A DNA stretch of 64,000 nucleotides from Caulobacter segnis (GCF_019931575.1 NZ_CP082923.1:1488001-1552000); one strand, 5' to 3'; counted from the stretch's first letter, positions 7,067 through 18,457 are shown. Notes: generated from the letters alone by a model not told the origin. Numbers and translations: made by a program.

Positions 7067-9373
7067 CTAGAACTTCTTCTTCACCGACAGGTAGAACTGA
7101 CGCGGCGGAGCGGGCAGCACCGTCATGGCCTCGCCGGTCGGGTCGCTGTTGACGAAGCCGCCCGAGCCGATGGTCGACAGGTAGTCCTTGTCGGTCAGGT
7201 TGGTGATGTTGGCCTGGACCTCCAGGCCCTTGCCCCAGCCTTCGCCCTCGAAGCGGTAGCCCAGGGTCAGGTCGGCCACCGTGGTCGAGGGCGCCTGGCC
7301 GCCGACGTTCTCGTAGGTGTAGTAGCGCTTGTCGGTATAGGCCACGCCCAGCTTGCCGAAGAAGCCGGCCTGGTCGAACGCCAGCTCGCCCTTGAAGATG
7401 TTCTTGGGCGTGTTGACGACGGTCTTGCCCTTGGTGCGGACCGTGACCTTGCCCGTGCCGTCCAGCACGTCGTCCTCGTACTTGGAGTCGTTGTAGGTGT
7501 ACGCGCCGTAGAGGCTCCAGGCGTCGGTCAGGCGGAACGTGCCGGCCAGTTCGACGCCCTTGGTCTCGACCGAGCCGACGTTCGACAGCACGGCCGGCAG
7601 GCCCAGGATCGGCGAGGCGGTGTTGGCCGCCAGCAGGCGGTTGTCGAAGGCCACGTGATAGACGGCGGCCACGCCCTGGAAGCGCTGGGTGCGATAGCGC
7701 GCGCCCAGTTCGAAGGTCTTGGAGCTTTCCGGCTTCAGGGTCTTGGCGACGTAGTCGACCACGGTCTGGCTCTGCGAGCCGAACGGACCGGCCGTCGCCG
7801 CCGAAACGAAGGCGCCCATGTTCTCGGTGTAGCCGCCGAAGGCCTCGAGGTCGGGGCTGATCTTCCAGACGAAGCCGGCCTGCGGCAGGAAGGTGTCCTT
7901 GCTCTCGATCTGACCCGACAGGGCGCTGCCGACCACGGTCTTGACGTTGTTGGTGACCTTGATCGACTTGAAGCCGAAATTGACCTTGAAGGCGTCGCTG
8001 ATCGTCCACTCGTCTTCGAGGTGGCCGGTCGTGGTCTTGGTCTCGAAGCGGTACTGCCACTGGGTGAAGAACGGGTTGTCCTGGAAGTCCAGCGGATCGC
8101 GCGACGGGGCGGCGGCCGTCTCGGCGTAGAAGCGGCGGGCCTGGTTGAAGTTGTTGACCTCGTGCCAGAAGCCGCCGCTCAGGCGGTGGGCGCCGACATC
8201 GACCGTCAGGCCGGCGATGATCCCGCCTCGGTCGATGTCGTACTCGGTGGTGCGGATCGACAGCGGGGCGGCGGTCGAGCCGGCCACGCCAAAGCCGGGG
8301 CTGGCCAGGTACGGCGTGTACCACAGGCCCTGGCCCTTGTTCTTGTGCTGGTAGGCGGTGGCGTCCAGCTTGATGTGGTCGGTTACGTCCAGGTTCAGCG
8401 CCGCGCCGTAGAGGTCGTCGTCACGCACGCCGGCGCCGGCGTAGTAGGCGTCGTCCACCGTCTTGAACGGGGCGGGCAGGGCGGTCCCGGTCTGGTAGGC
8501 GCGGGCGGCGGCCACGGCCAGGGCCCAGTTCGGCTGGGTGTTGTCCCAGTCGCGGCCGAGACGCTTGATCATCTCGAACGACATGTCCTGGTAGTCCTGC
8601 TCGCGGCGTTCCGAGCGGTGGTAGAAGCCCGACAGCTCGCCGCGATCGCCCAGCGGCATGACCAGCTTGGCGTCGTACTGGCGCTGCTTCTGCTCGCCGC
8701 CGCCCTTCCACTTGTCGGCCTTCTGGTCGGCGATCGAGACGTAGCCGCGCAGGCCGCCCAGTTGCTCGATCTCGCCCGTCTCGAAGCGGCCGAACACGCG
8801 GTGCATGCTGTCCGAGCCGCCGGTGACGTCGATCTCGCCGCCCAGCGTCGACTGCGGGTCGCGCGAGAAGAACTGCAGCGTGCCGCCCAGGTTCGAGGTC
8901 GAGGCCGTGCCGAGCGCGCCCGCGCCTTGGGCCAGGTCGACGCGGCCGATGTTTTCCGAGGCGATGGCGCGGCTGATGTGCAGGCCGTTGTGGTTGCCGT
9001 AGCTCATGTCGCCCAGCGGCACGCCGTCCAGGGTGAAGCCCAGCTGGTTCTGGTTGAAGCCGCGGATCGAGATGCGGGCCGACCACTCGTAGGCGCCGAA
9101 CGCGTCGGCCGACTGGAAGGTGACGCCCGGCAGCTTGTCGATCGCCTTCAGGGCGCTGGTCCCGGCGGCTTCCAGGCCGATGGCGTCGTCCTTCAGCGTC
9201 TGGATCTGGCGGCTCTGGCCCTGGCCGATGACGATGACGGCGTCGACGTCGGTGTTCTCGGCGGGCGCGGCGGCCGGCGCGGCGTCGGCGGCGGTCTCGG
9301 CGGAGAAGGCCGGAGCGGCCGTCACAATCAGGAGCGCGCCGGCGGCGGCGCCCAGCATCAGGTGGTTCTTCAT
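7067..9373 (-). CDS. TonB-dependent receptor (768 aa)
   Basis: The signal peptide is MKNHLMLGAAAGALLIVTAAPAFSAE. An Ala/Pro-rich stretch and a TonB-box-like VDAVIVIG precede a plug domain with LDGVPLGDMSYGN and IGRVDLAQGAGALGTASTSNLGGTLQF. A long barrel ends in Phe (YLSVKKKF). This type resembles FecA-like or catecholate receptors in Caulobacter; the ligand is unknown. The true start is the ATG at 9373; the frame is open further upstream but lacks receptor features there. It has its own terminator (7015-7042) and no co-transcribed partner. Confidence 0.85.
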   Translation of the reverse strand: MKNHLMLGAAAGALLIVTAAPAFSAETAADAAPAAAPAENTDVDAVIVIGQGQSRQIQTLKDDAIGLEAAGTSALKAIDKLPGVTFQSADAFGAYEWSARISIRGFNQNQLGFTLDGVPLGDMSYGNHNGLHISRAIASENIGRVDLAQGAGALGTASTSNLGGTLQFFSRDPQSTLGGEIDVTGGSDSMHRVFGRFETGEIEQLGGLRGYVSIADQKADKWKGGGEQKQRQYDAKLVMPLGDRGELSGFYHRSERREQDYQDMSFEMIKRLGRDWDNTQPNWALAVAAARAYQTGTALPAPFKTVDDAYYAGAGVRDDDLYGAALNLDVTDHIKLDATAYQHKNKGQGLWYTPYLASPGFGVAGSTAAPLSIRTTEYDIDRGGIIAGLTVDVGAHRLSGGFWHEVNNFNQARRFYAETAAAPSRDPLDFQDNPFFTQWQYRFETKTTTGHLEDEWTISDAFKVNFGFKSIKVTNNVKTVVGSALSGQIESKDTFLPQAGFVWKISPDLEAFGGYTENMGAFVSAATAGPFGSQSQTVVDYVAKTLKPESSKTFELGARYRTQRFQGVAAVYHVAFDNRLLAANTASPILGLPAVLSNVGSVETKGVELAGTFRLTDAWSLYGAYTYNDSKYEDDVLDGTGKVTVRTKGKTVVNTPKNIFKGELAFDQAGFFGKLGVAYTDKRYYTYENVGGQAPSTTVADLTLGYRFEGEGWGKGLEVQANITNLTDKDYLSTIGSGGFVNSDPTGEAMTVLPAPPRQFYLSVKKKF

Positions 9374-9525
9374 CGATTTTTCCCCATGCCGACGCGGAGA
9401 GTCGCCGACCTGGGAAGCTCGGCTAACAGCGGTCGACGACGAGGCGGCGACGGTTCCGTGTCGCCTGTTCGACACTGACGCGACGGCTCGATGACGGTCG
9501 GCCGCGACGGAACTGTCCGCCGCGA

Positions 9526-9554
9526 TTGCGCGAAGCCGCCCGGACCGCTATTTC
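9526..9554 (+). promoter_or_regulatory. Promoter candidate for ettA
   Basis: TTGCGC (9526-9531) and GCTATTTC (9547-9554), spaced 15 bp apart, fit the Caulobacter housekeeping pattern loosely. They lie 47-75 bp before the ettA ATG in a 227-bp divergent gap. Confidence 0.35.
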
Positions 9555-9600
9555 AGCGCCCAATCCCCGAAACCCTCGTCCAGCGAGAACGCGAGCCCTC

Positions 9601-11268
<1,668 letters not shown>

Positions 11269-11294
11269 GCGGCGCTTCCATCAATCGACGACGA

Positions 11295-11327
11295 GGGCGG
11301 CTCGCAAGAGCCGCCCTTTGTCATTTT
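11295..11327 (+). terminator. Rho-independent terminator of ettA
   Basis: A 9-bp GC stem (GGGCGGCTC / GAGCCGCCC) with loop GCAA is followed by TTTGTCATTTT. It starts 27 bp after the ettA stop codon. Confidence 0.85.
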
Positions 11328-11451
11328 AAGGCGTCTGCGCCGCTGGCGCGATTGACGATAGACTACAATCCTGGGCAGATCGTGATTCAATTTTAGGTGG
11401 CGTTCGCTTCTTGCTCGATCCGCGCGCGCCCACAGCAATTGGGGGTCCGAC

Positions 11452-14400
11452 GTGGCGGAACTTGTTGGCACGACAGGCAACGACACGCTGGTCGGGACCT
11501 TTGCCGCCGACAGCCTTTTCGGCCTGGAAGGCGATGACACGCTCAAGGGCGGTGATGGCGCGGATGTCCTGGATGGCGGCGATGGCGGCGACCTGCTGGA
11601 TGGTGGCGAAGGCTACGACTACGCCAGCTACGCGGCGGCTTCCTCCGGCGTCACGGTCAGCCTCGCGCTCACGGGGCCCCAGGTCACGGGAGGCGCCGGC
11701 GCCGACACGCTGACCGGCATCGAGGGGCTGAGGGGATCGGCCTTCGACGACCGGCTGACCGGCGATGACGGCGCCAATGTCCTGCGAGGGAATGCAGGGA
11801 ACGACACCCTGGCGGGAGGCGCCGGAGACGACACGCTGATCGGCGGCGCGGGCGACGATGTGCTCGATGGCGGCGCGGGATTCGACTATGCCGAGTACAG
11901 CGACGCCAGAAGCGGCGTGACGGTCAGCCTGGCGCTGACAGGACCGCAGGCGACGGGCGGTTCGGATACCGACACTCTGATTGGTGTCGAAGGTCTCAAG
12001 GGATCGAACTATGCCGATACGCTGACCGGCGACGCCGGCGCCAACAAGATCTTCGGCGGCTATGGCGACGACACCTTGCGCGGAGGCGCGGGGGACGACT
12101 TGGTGGATGGTGGTCAGGGCGCGGACGTCATCGATGGGGGCGACGGCTTCGACTGGGTCGATTACAGCGCGGACTTCGACCACTACGCGCTGAACATCGA
12201 CCTATCCTTGACCGGGCCACAGACGGCCGATCGGGAACGCGACACGCTCCTCAATATCGAGGGCGTCATTGGGACCAATTCCAGTGACGTACTGAAGGCG
12301 GGGACGGGGGGATCGACCCTCCTGGGACGCGGCGGCGCGGACACTCTTTATAGCGGCGTCGGCGACGACACGCTGGACGGTGGGGACGGCGACGACGTTT
12401 TCTATCTGAGCATCGGGGCCGACAAGGTGACCGGCGGGGCCGGGACGGACACGATCCACTTCGTCGCCAGCTCGGCGGCCCTCAACCTTGATCTTTCCGC
12501 GCTATGGTCCACTGGCCAGTTCATCCAGGGCGGCCTGTCGATCACACAGGTCGAGGCCCTCGGCTCGGTCACCGGCGGAAACCTCAACGACACGGTCGTT
12601 GTCGGCGATGCCTATACGGGCGTGGTGACGCTTGCGGGTGGCGGTGGCGATGATGTCCTGACGGGCGGTGGCGGCAACGATACGCTGACCGGCGGCGCGG
12701 GCGATGACGTGCTCAAAGGCGGCCTGGGGCAAGACACCCTGACGGGAGGAGGGGGGCGAGACAGCCTGGATGGCGGGGCGGGCGACGACACGCTGATCAT
12801 CGATCTCGCCGACGGCGCGATCGACGGCGGCGCTGGAAACGACACCCTGACCTTCGACTGGACCGGCGCGGCCGCCCTGGCGCTGGACATCGACCTTACG
12901 AACATGTGGTCGGGCGGCGCAGGCTTGGTGAACGGGATGCAGATCCGCGGGATCGAGCACGTCTCCCGCTTCACCGGCAGCGCTTCGGCTGACCGCGTTG
13001 TCTTCGGCGCCGGGATCAGCGACGGACTGGTCGGCCTCAGCGTAGACCTGGCCGACGGTGACGACTACGCCTCGGGCGGCGTGGGCAATGACAATCTGGC
13101 CGGCGGCAACGGTGACGATACCCTGTACGGCGGTGCGGGCCACGATAGCCTCAGCGGCGGCGCCGGCGCGGACAAGCTGTACGGCGGTGACGGCAATGAC
13201 ACGCTGGTCGCCAGCAGCAATGACACGATTGACGGCGGGGCTGGCTTCGATCTGCTCTTCTTCGCCACCGACGTCACCGGCCCGGCCATGAACCTGGACC
13301 TGCGCGCGGTCTGGGGCGGCGGCGTAGGGACGTACAACGGCGGCACGATCGTCAATGTCGAGAACGTCCACGACATCAACGGCACCAATAGCAACGACGT
13401 CCTTCTGATCGGCAGCGGCGTCATCCCGGTGGACGACTACTACGCCTATGTCGGTCGGGAGACCTTCCTTGGCATGATCATCCACGGTTACGGCGGCGAC
13501 GACACGATCGAGGGATCGGGCGGCGGCGACAAGATCTATGGGGATGTCGGGAACGACAAGCTGTCGGGTCTGCACGGTGATGACACGCTGGTCGGCGGTG
13601 CGGGCGATGACATCCTGGATGGCGGCGACGGCACGGACACCGCCGATTATTCGCAGAACTACGGGACGGCCTCGAACTATACTTGGAGCCAGAACAGCGA
13701 CGGTTCGTGGACGGTCAGGGACCTGCGCGCCAACGAATATTCGTCGGGTGTCGACACGCTGAAGGGCATTGAGCGCCTGAGGTTCGAGGACAAGATCGTC
13801 GATCTGCTGTCGTCCGGCGTGATCGCCGGGTCAGATGGTCCGGACGGTCTCGTCGGTACGTCCGGCAACGACGTCTTCCGGGCCGGCGGCGGCGCGGATT
13901 GGATCAACAGCAGCGCTGGCGATGATATCTATGACGGCGGTGACGGCGTCGACATCGTCGGCTTCAGTAGCGCGCCTGTCGGCGTCGCCGTCGATCTGGC
14001 CCTTGCCGGGGCGCAAGACACCGGCGAGGGGCGGGATACCTTCATCAGCATCGAGAGCCTCGCGGGAGGACGTTTCAACGACGCCCTGCGCGGTGATGGC
14101 GGCGCCAACCAGTTGGATGGTTACGCCGGTGACGATGTCATCGAAGGGCGCGGCGGCGACGACAATATCAATGGCGGAGCAGGCAACGATATCCTGCGCG
14201 GAGGCGCTGGATATGACATCCTGACAGGCGGCTCGGGGAACGATCAGATCTCCGGGGATGAGGGTGACGACTTCATCTCGATCTCCTCCGAAACCACCTA
14301 CGAGCCAGGGGGCGACAATGTCGTCGATGGCGGGGACGGTTTCGACACCCTCGCCGCGATCTATTTCAGGGAAGGCGTCTCTATCGATCTAAGCCGCGCC

Positions 14401-15405
14401 GACCGGCAGGCGGTCGCCACCGGCACCTGGGTGACGCTCAACAGCATCGAGAACCTGACTGGCTCCGTTGGCGCCGACCACCTGACCGGTAATGCTGTTG
14501 GCAATGTGATCTCTGGATGGGATGGCGACGACATTATCGATGGCGGCGCGGGCTACGATCTCGTCGTGATGCGCGGACGCAGCACCGACTTCCTCATGAC
14601 CTGGACAGGCGACAGCTGGAAGATTTCCGACCAGCGCGCCCAGGCCGGAAATGTGGATTTCGATGGCGTCGATACGGTGCGGAACGTCGAGGTTATCCGC
14701 TTCAGCGACAAGACGATCGATCTCACGACGTTCGCAGGCGGGAACATCCTCCGCTCGACAGGGAGGACCACCGAGACGTTTCTGGGCGACGTGACCACGC
14801 GGTTGTCGGCCAATACGATCACCGGCGGCCAGGCGATCGGCGAAATCATCAAGGCCGCCGGGGCCACGACCTCGGTCGCGACGCTGTCCTACGAGTTCTT
14901 CACCGGCACGGTTCCGAGCCAGGGCGGCGTAGACTATCTGGTCTCGCCGACCGGGCCGAACGGCAACAATCTCAACAGCGCCTACTACCAGGGCTTCAAC
15001 CTGGAGAACCGCTACATCAACTTCGCGGTGAACCTGGGCAAGATCGGCGAGGGCAAGGAGGCGTTCACGGCCAAGTACGGCGGCCTGAGCCTCTTCGACG
15101 CCACGCGCGAGGCCTACAAGACCATTTTCGGCGCCGCGCCGACGGACGCCAAGATCCACGCGATGATCGACACGCGCGCGGACTATTTCGCGGTCTATGG
15201 CGGCGATGGCCCGAACGGCGTCGGGACGAAGGCGGCGATGGTCGGCTGGCTGCTGGCCGAGGCGCAGAAGGCCGACCTGGGCGTCATGGTCCGGTCCAAT
15301 GACGCCTGGCTCACCGACCTGGCGGACGGCTCGGCGCCGTTCGCGATCGACATCCTCGATCCGGCCAAGGGCTACTACAAGGCCGACTTCATCTTCGGCG
15401 GCTAA
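11452..15405 (+). CDS. Giant RTX calcium-binding repeat protein with C-terminal RsaA-like surface-anchor domain (1317 aa)
   Basis: The GTG start at 11452 follows GGGGG. There is no Sec signal peptide. Residues 1 to about 1110 are dominated by RTX nonapeptides (GGxGxDxLx), for example [20 protein letters not shown], in about ten clusters. These alternate with at least five longer modules of the form [12 protein letters not shown]...DTLxGIEGLxGS...LTGDxGAN. Such repeats fold as calcium-loaded beta-rolls and mark type I secretion substrates. From about residue 1140 the repeats stop and a compact domain begins ([37 protein letters not shown], then AFTAKYGG). As I recall its sequence, this resembles the N-terminal LPS-anchoring region of the Caulobacter S-layer protein RsaA. 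No secretion ABC or HlyD genes lie nearby. Confidence 0.85.
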   Translation: MAELVGTTGNDTLVGTFAADSLFGLEGDDTLKGGDGADVLDGGDGGDLLDGGEGYDYASYAAASSGVTVSLALTGPQVTGGAGADTLTGIEGLRGSAFDDRLTGDDGANVLRGNAGNDTLAGGAGDDTLIGGAGDDVLDGGAGFDYAEYSDARSGVTVSLALTGPQATGGSDTDTLIGVEGLKGSNYADTLTGDAGANKIFGGYGDDTLRGGAGDDLVDGGQGADVIDGGDGFDWVDYSADFDHYALNIDLSLTGPQTADRERDTLLNIEGVIGTNSSDVLKAGTGGSTLLGRGGADTLYSGVGDDTLDGGDGDDVFYLSIGADKVTGGAGTDTIHFVASSAALNLDLSALWSTGQFIQGGLSITQVEALGSVTGGNLNDTVVVGDAYTGVVTLAGGGGDDVLTGGGGNDTLTGGAGDDVLKGGLGQDTLTGGGGRDSLDGGAGDDTLIIDLADGAIDGGAGNDTLTFDWTGAAALALDIDLTNMWSGGAGLVNGMQIRGIEHVSRFTGSASADRVVFGAGISDGLVGLSVDLADGDDYASGGVGNDNLAGGNGDDTLYGGAGHDSLSGGAGADKLYGGDGNDTLVASSNDTIDGGAGFDLLFFATDVTGPAMNLDLRAVWGGGVGTYNGGTIVNVENVHDINGTNSNDVLLIGSGVIPVDDYYAYVGRETFLGMIIHGYGGDDTIEGSGGGDKIYGDVGNDKLSGLHGDDTLVGGAGDDILDGGDGTDTADYSQNYGTASNYTWSQNSDGSWTVRDLRANEYSSGVDTLKGIERLRFEDKIVDLLSSGVIAGSDGPDGLVGTSGNDVFRAGGGADWINSSAGDDIYDGGDGVDIVGFSSAPVGVAVDLALAGAQDTGEGRDTFISIESLAGGRFNDALRGDGGANQLDGYAGDDVIEGRGGDDNINGGAGNDILRGGAGYDILTGGSGNDQISGDEGDDFISISSETTYEPGGDNVVDGGDGFDTLAAIYFREGVSIDLSRADRQAVATGTWVTLNSIENLTGSVGADHLTGNAVGNVISGWDGDDIIDGGAGYDLVVMRGRSTDFLMTWTGDSWKISDQRAQAGNVDFDGVDTVRNVEVIRFSDKTIDLTTFAGGNILRSTGRTTETFLGDVTTRLSANTITGGQAIGEIIKAAGATTSVATLSYEFFTGTVPSQGGVDYLVSPTGPNGNNLNSAYYQGFNLENRYINFAVNLGKIGEGKEAFTAKYGGLSLFDATREAYKTIFGAAPTDAKIHAMIDTRADYFAVYGGDGPNGVGTKAAMVGWLLAEAQKADLGVMVRSNDAWLTDLADGSAPFAIDILDPAKGYYKADFIFGG

Positions 15406-15445
15406 TCGCCCGGGACGGCGCGAGGCCGTCCCGGTGCGTGCGCGT

Positions 15446-15862
15446 CTACTTCGGCTCGGTCGGTGTCGCCGCCGGCGGGGTCGGCGCGGTGGGATCGCCC
15501 GGCTGCGGCGCGGCGTCGGTCGGCGGGGTCACCGGCAGGCTGGGCGGGGCGGCGGTAGGCGCGGGGTTCACCGAGGTGTCGGTCGACATGCTTGGCGCCG
15601 GGGCGCTGGTCGCCGGATCGCTGGCCGTGGCCGGCGCGGTCGCGGCGGCGTCGGTCGTCATGCCGGTCGAGGCCGAGCCGGCCCACCAGTCCTTGCTGGC
15701 CCGCGCCTTGGGCGAGGCCTTCAGATAGGCGTTCAACTGGTCGTAGGGCACCGGCGCCTTGGGGCCGGCGACGGTGGGGGACTTCTTCTGGGCGGCGAGG
15801 GCCGAGCCGCCGGCGACCAGCATCGAGAGCGCCGCGGTCGCGGCGAGCGTCTTGGTCAACAT
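15446..15862 (-). CDS. Exported Pro/Ala/Thr-rich protein (138 aa)
   Basis: The signal peptide is MLTKTLAATAALSMLVAGGSALAAQ. A short conserved-looking segment follows (PVPYDQLNAYLKASPKARASKDWW). The last 80 residues are low-complexity Ala/Pro/Thr/Ser, typical of periplasmic or cell-wall spacers. The ATG at 15862 has GGAGAAACCTCC before it. No catalytic motif is seen and the function is unknown. It is convergent with the RTX gene, 40 bp away. The coding frame matters here because reading it in other frames gives only low-complexity peptides. Confidence 0.7.
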   Translation of the reverse strand: MLTKTLAATAALSMLVAGGSALAAQKKSPTVAGPKAPVPYDQLNAYLKASPKARASKDWWAGSASTGMTTDAAATAPATASDPATSAPAPSMSTDTSVNPAPTAAPPSLPVTPPTDAAPQPGDPTAPTPPAATPTEPK

Positions 15863-16152
15863 GGAGGTTTCTCCGGGCCTGGAAAGCGCCGTTATGGCGC
15901 CGCAAGCAAAACCCCCGACGGCCTGGGTTGTTCACAGCTTGGCCATGCGAACGGAACCGTCGCGCGCCGGACCGGTTTTCGTGGCAGGCGTGATGTCGCC
16001 GCGCGAGGGCGTCACCACAGCGTGATCAGCCTTCCGCTGGCGGCGGACGGGCCCGCTGCTTAGCTCTGGATAAGCGCTCCGAGAGGAGTAGCTTGGTCTC
16101 GCAAAGTCGATTGTCCCGCCGGCCCGCGCGCCGGCCTCCATGGAGGACACGG

Positions 16153-17115
16153 ATGCCGCAAACCACCGCCGCCGACAAACCGCGCGTACTGCTGTCGCAC
16201 GAGATGCTCATGCCGCTGCAGCCGTTGTTGGAGAGCGCCTACGAGGTGCATCGGCTGTGGGACTATCCCGACCCCATGACCTTCCTGGAGGGGCCGGGGC
16301 GCCAGGTGCGGGCCATCGTCCACGCCGGCGAGATGGCGCTCAGCCGCGACATGCTGTCGGAGATGAACCAGCTGGGCCTGATCGCTTGTGTCAGCGTCGG
16401 CTATGACGGCGTCGACGTGCCCTGGTGCAAGGCGCACGGCATCGCCGTGACCCACTCCACCGGCCTGAACGCCTCGGACGTCGCCGACCACGCCGTGGGT
16501 CTGGTCCTGGCCGCCTGGCGCGGCATCGTCGAGGGCGATCACCGCCTGCGCTCGGGTCACTGGACCCATGCCGAGCGGATGGCCCCGCGCCACGGCCTGC
16601 GCGGCCGCAAGGTCGGGATCGTCGGCCTGGGTTATATCGGCGAGGCGGTGGCCACCCGCCTGCGGGCCTTCGAGATGAAGGTGGCGTGGTGGGGGCCGCG
16701 GCCCAAGGAGAGCGACTATCCCCGCGCCGACAGCCTGATGGCCCTGGCCCGCGACAGCGACGTGCTGGTCGTCTGCGCCCGGCCCGACGCGAGCAACCGG
16801 CACATGATCAACAAGGCCGTCATCGAGGCGGTCGGGCCGCAAGGTCTGATCGTCAACGTGGCGCGCGGCTCGCTGATCGACGAGGACGCCCTGATCGAGG
16901 CGCTGAAGACGGGAACCCTGGGCATGGCGGCCCTGGACGTCTTCGACCACGAGCCGACATCGCCCGCCCGCTGGGTGGGCGTGCCCCACACGGTGCTGAC
17001 GCCGCACACGGCCGGGGCCACCCTGGACAGCATCCCGGCCATGGTCAGCCTCACCCTTGAGAACCTGCGCCGCTACTTCCACGGGGAACCGCTGGCCACG
17101 CCGGTCGCGGCCTAG
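16153..17115 (+). CDS. D-isomer-specific 2-hydroxyacid dehydrogenase, glyoxylate/hydroxypyruvate reductase type (320 aa)
   Basis: It contains the NAD(P)-binding Rossmann motif GLGYIGEAVATRLRAF at about residue 157, the substrate-binding Arg in NVARGSLIDEDAL, the Glu of DVFDHEP and the catalytic His in LTPHTAG. This is the full D-2-hydroxyacid dehydrogenase set. It reduces 2-keto acids such as glyoxylate or hydroxypyruvate with NAD(P)H in the cytoplasm. GGAGG precedes the ATG at 16153 at good spacing. The stop overlaps the stop of the opposing gene through a shared CTAG. Confidence 0.88.
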   Translation: MPQTTAADKPRVLLSHEMLMPLQPLLESAYEVHRLWDYPDPMTFLEGPGRQVRAIVHAGEMALSRDMLSEMNQLGLIACVSVGYDGVDVPWCKAHGIAVTHSTGLNASDVADHAVGLVLAAWRGIVEGDHRLRSGHWTHAERMAPRHGLRGRKVGIVGLGYIGEAVATRLRAFEMKVAWWGPRPKESDYPRADSLMALARDSDVLVVCARPDASNRHMINKAVIEAVGPQGLIVNVARGSLIDEDALIEALKTGTLGMAALDVFDHEPTSPARWVGVPHTVLTPHTAGATLDSIPAMVSLTLENLRRYFHGEPLATPVAA

Positions 17116-17654
17116 GCGGGGAAGGGCGCGGCGAACGCCTCGGGCTCCAGCCGCAGGCCGTTGGCCAGCAGGCTGACGGTCCGATAGAAGCCGGTCAGCA
17201 TCATCAGCTCGATCCGGGCTTTGTCGGAGAAGGCTTCGGTCAGGCGCGCCCACAGGCCGTCGTCGATGTCGGCGCGGGCGTGGACCGCGTCGCAGAAGGC
17301 GATCAGCAGCGCCTCGCGCGGGCTCCAGCAAGGCGCGATCCCCGGCGCGATGGTGGCCGCCAGCTGCTCGCCGTCGAGACCGGCGGGCCCCGCGAAGATC
17401 GCCGCGTGCACGCCCCACTCGTAGCCGCAGCCGTTCAGGGCGCAGGTGCGGTGGATGACGATCTCGCGCTCGCGCAGGCTCAGATGACCGGGATCCAGCA
17501 GGCCGCCGCCGGTGAAGCGGGAGAACAGGCGCTCGTCGCGGGCCAGGGTTCGGAACAGCGACAGCGGCTGCTCGCCGGGCGTCTTCAGCTGTTCGAGAGT
17601 GCGGGCGACAGCGGGCGCGTAGGGCTCAAGCGCGGGTTCGATCCTGGGCGACAT
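17112..17654 (-). CDS. Carboxymuconolactone decarboxylase/AhpD-like family protein (180 aa)
   Basis: This is an all-helical AhpD-fold protein. The core reads LREREIVIHRTCALNGCGYEWGVH: the Glu, the two cysteines and the final His occupy the places of the family's redox/proton-relay residues, though the Cys spacing (C-x4-C) differs from the CxxC of true AhpD. Such proteins act as alkylhydroperoxidase-like or decarboxylase-like enzymes. GGAGGA stands before the ATG at 17654. It is divergent from an HxlR regulator and shares a TACAAAATTTGTA operator, so it is probably that regulator's target. Confidence 0.78.
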   Translation of the reverse strand: MSPRIEPALEPYAPAVARTLEQLKTPGEQPLSLFRTLARDERLFSRFTGGGLLDPGHLSLREREIVIHRTCALNGCGYEWGVHAAIFAGPAGLDGEQLAATIAPGIAPCWSPREALLIAFCDAVHARADIDDGLWARLTEAFSDKARIELMMLTGFYRTVSLLANGLRLEPEAFAAPFPA

Positions 17655-17670
17655 GCGAAATCCTCCATGC

Positions 17671-17683
17671 TACAAAATTTGTA
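17671..17683. promoter_or_regulatory. HxlR-type operator palindrome
   Basis: TACAAAATTTGTA is a perfect 13-bp odd-centred palindrome in the 31-bp gap between the divergent AhpD-like gene and the HxlR regulator. A further half site (TACAAA) lies at 17705. It overlaps a GCTACAAA -10-like element for the regulator and sits in the core promoter area of the opposite gene, so both could be repressed together. Confidence 0.6.
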
Positions 17684-17685
17684 TC

Positions 17686-18039
17686 ATGCGAGATCGTGAA
17701 AGCGCTACAAAAAATGAAGCACCCCTTCCTGGGCGCGTCGTACGGGGTTCAGAGACCGGCCGGCCGATCATGGCGGCGCTGGACCTGCTGGGCCGCCGCG
17801 GGGCGCTCAGGGTCGTCTGGGAACTGCGCGAGGGCCGGATCCTGACCTTCCGCGCCCTGCAGGCGGCGGCCGAGCTGCCGCCCGGGACCCTCAACGCGCG
17901 CCTGGCCGAACTGCGCGCCGCCGACGTGGTCGCGGCGGAGGACGGTTACCGGCTCAGCCCGCGCGGAGCGGACTTGATCTCGGCGCTCTGGCCTCTGCTA
18001 AGGTGGTCGGAGGAATGGGCTGACGCGCTAGGAAGTTGA
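17686..18039 (+). CDS. HxlR-family winged-helix transcriptional regulator (117 aa)
   Basis: The pattern is that of HxlR proteins: a short N-terminus, then PIMAALDLLGRRGALRVVWELREG, a recognition region LTFRALQAAAELPPGTLNARLAELRAADVV and the wing YRLSPRG. The ATG at 17686 lies only about 10 bp after a GCTACAAA -10-like element, so the mRNA may be leaderless. A longer start at 17653 would overlap the opposite gene. HxlR proteins often sense electrophiles or quinones. It probably regulates itself, the AhpD-like gene and the following VOC gene. Confidence 0.8.
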   Translation: MRDRESATKNEAPLPGRVVRGSETGRPIMAALDLLGRRGALRVVWELREGRILTFRALQAAAELPPGTLNARLAELRAADVVAAEDGYRLSPRGADLISALWPLLRWSEEWADALGS

Positions 18040-18041
18040 GC

Positions 18042-18416
18042 ATGGCCAAGGTGCTGGGTCTGGGCGGGATTTTCTTCAAGGCCGAGGATCCGAAGGCGGT
18101 GCGCGACTGGTACGCGCGGGTGCTGGGGTTCGACGTTCACGACTGGGGCGGGGCGATGTTCAAGCAGCCGAAGAGCACGACCAACTGGTCGCCGTTCGCC
18201 GCCGACACCCAGTATTTCGCGCCGTCGTCCGCGCCGTTCATGATCAATTTCATTGTCGATGATATCGACGGGGTGCTGGCCAAGGCCGCCGCTGAGGGCG
18301 TGGAGCCTCTGGGCCAGCAGGACGAGGGCGGAATGGGCCGTTTCGCCTGGCTTCTGGATCCCGCCGGGGTCAAGATTGAGCTCTGGGAGCCCGCCAGGGG
18401 CGACCCCGAGGCATAA
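18042..18416 (+). CDS. VOC-family (glyoxalase/bleomycin-resistance fold) protein (124 aa)
   Basis: It has a single vicinal-oxygen-chelate module of paired beta-alpha-beta-beta-beta units: GGIFFKAEDPKAVRDWYARVLGFDV at the N-terminus and WLLDPAGVKIELWEP at the C-terminus. The last Glu is the expected metal ligand of the second half. The start lies 2 bp after the HxlR stop, so it is translationally coupled to the regulator. A detoxification role alongside the HxlR and AhpD-like genes is inferred; the substrate is unknown. Confidence 0.8.
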   Translation: MAKVLGLGGIFFKAEDPKAVRDWYARVLGFDVHDWGGAMFKQPKSTTNWSPFAADTQYFAPSSAPFMINFIVDDIDGVLAKAAAEGVEPLGQQDEGGMGRFAWLLDPAGVKIELWEPARGDPEA

Positions 18417-18433
18417 TATCCTCTTGCCAAATC

Positions 18434-18457
18434 GGACATAAAGATATCTTTATGTCC
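18434..18457. promoter_or_regulatory. Perfect 24-bp palindrome, SahR-type operator of the methionine operon
   Basis: The left half is GGACATAAAGAT and the right half is its exact reverse complement ATCTTTATGTCC. It ends 2 bp before the ATG of the ArsR-methyltransferase gene. ArsR-family regulators of the methionine cycle (SahR) in Proteobacteria use AT-rich dyads of the CATAAAGATATC type. Control of the whole 18460-25002 operon by its own first gene is the natural reading. Confidence 0.75.

Noticed and set aside
11452..14500. Periodic GGC/GAC-rich DNA that could look like a tandem repeat array or CRISPR
   Set aside because: The period is codon-based (27 nt RTX units) within one open frame, spacing is irregular and there are no unique spacers.
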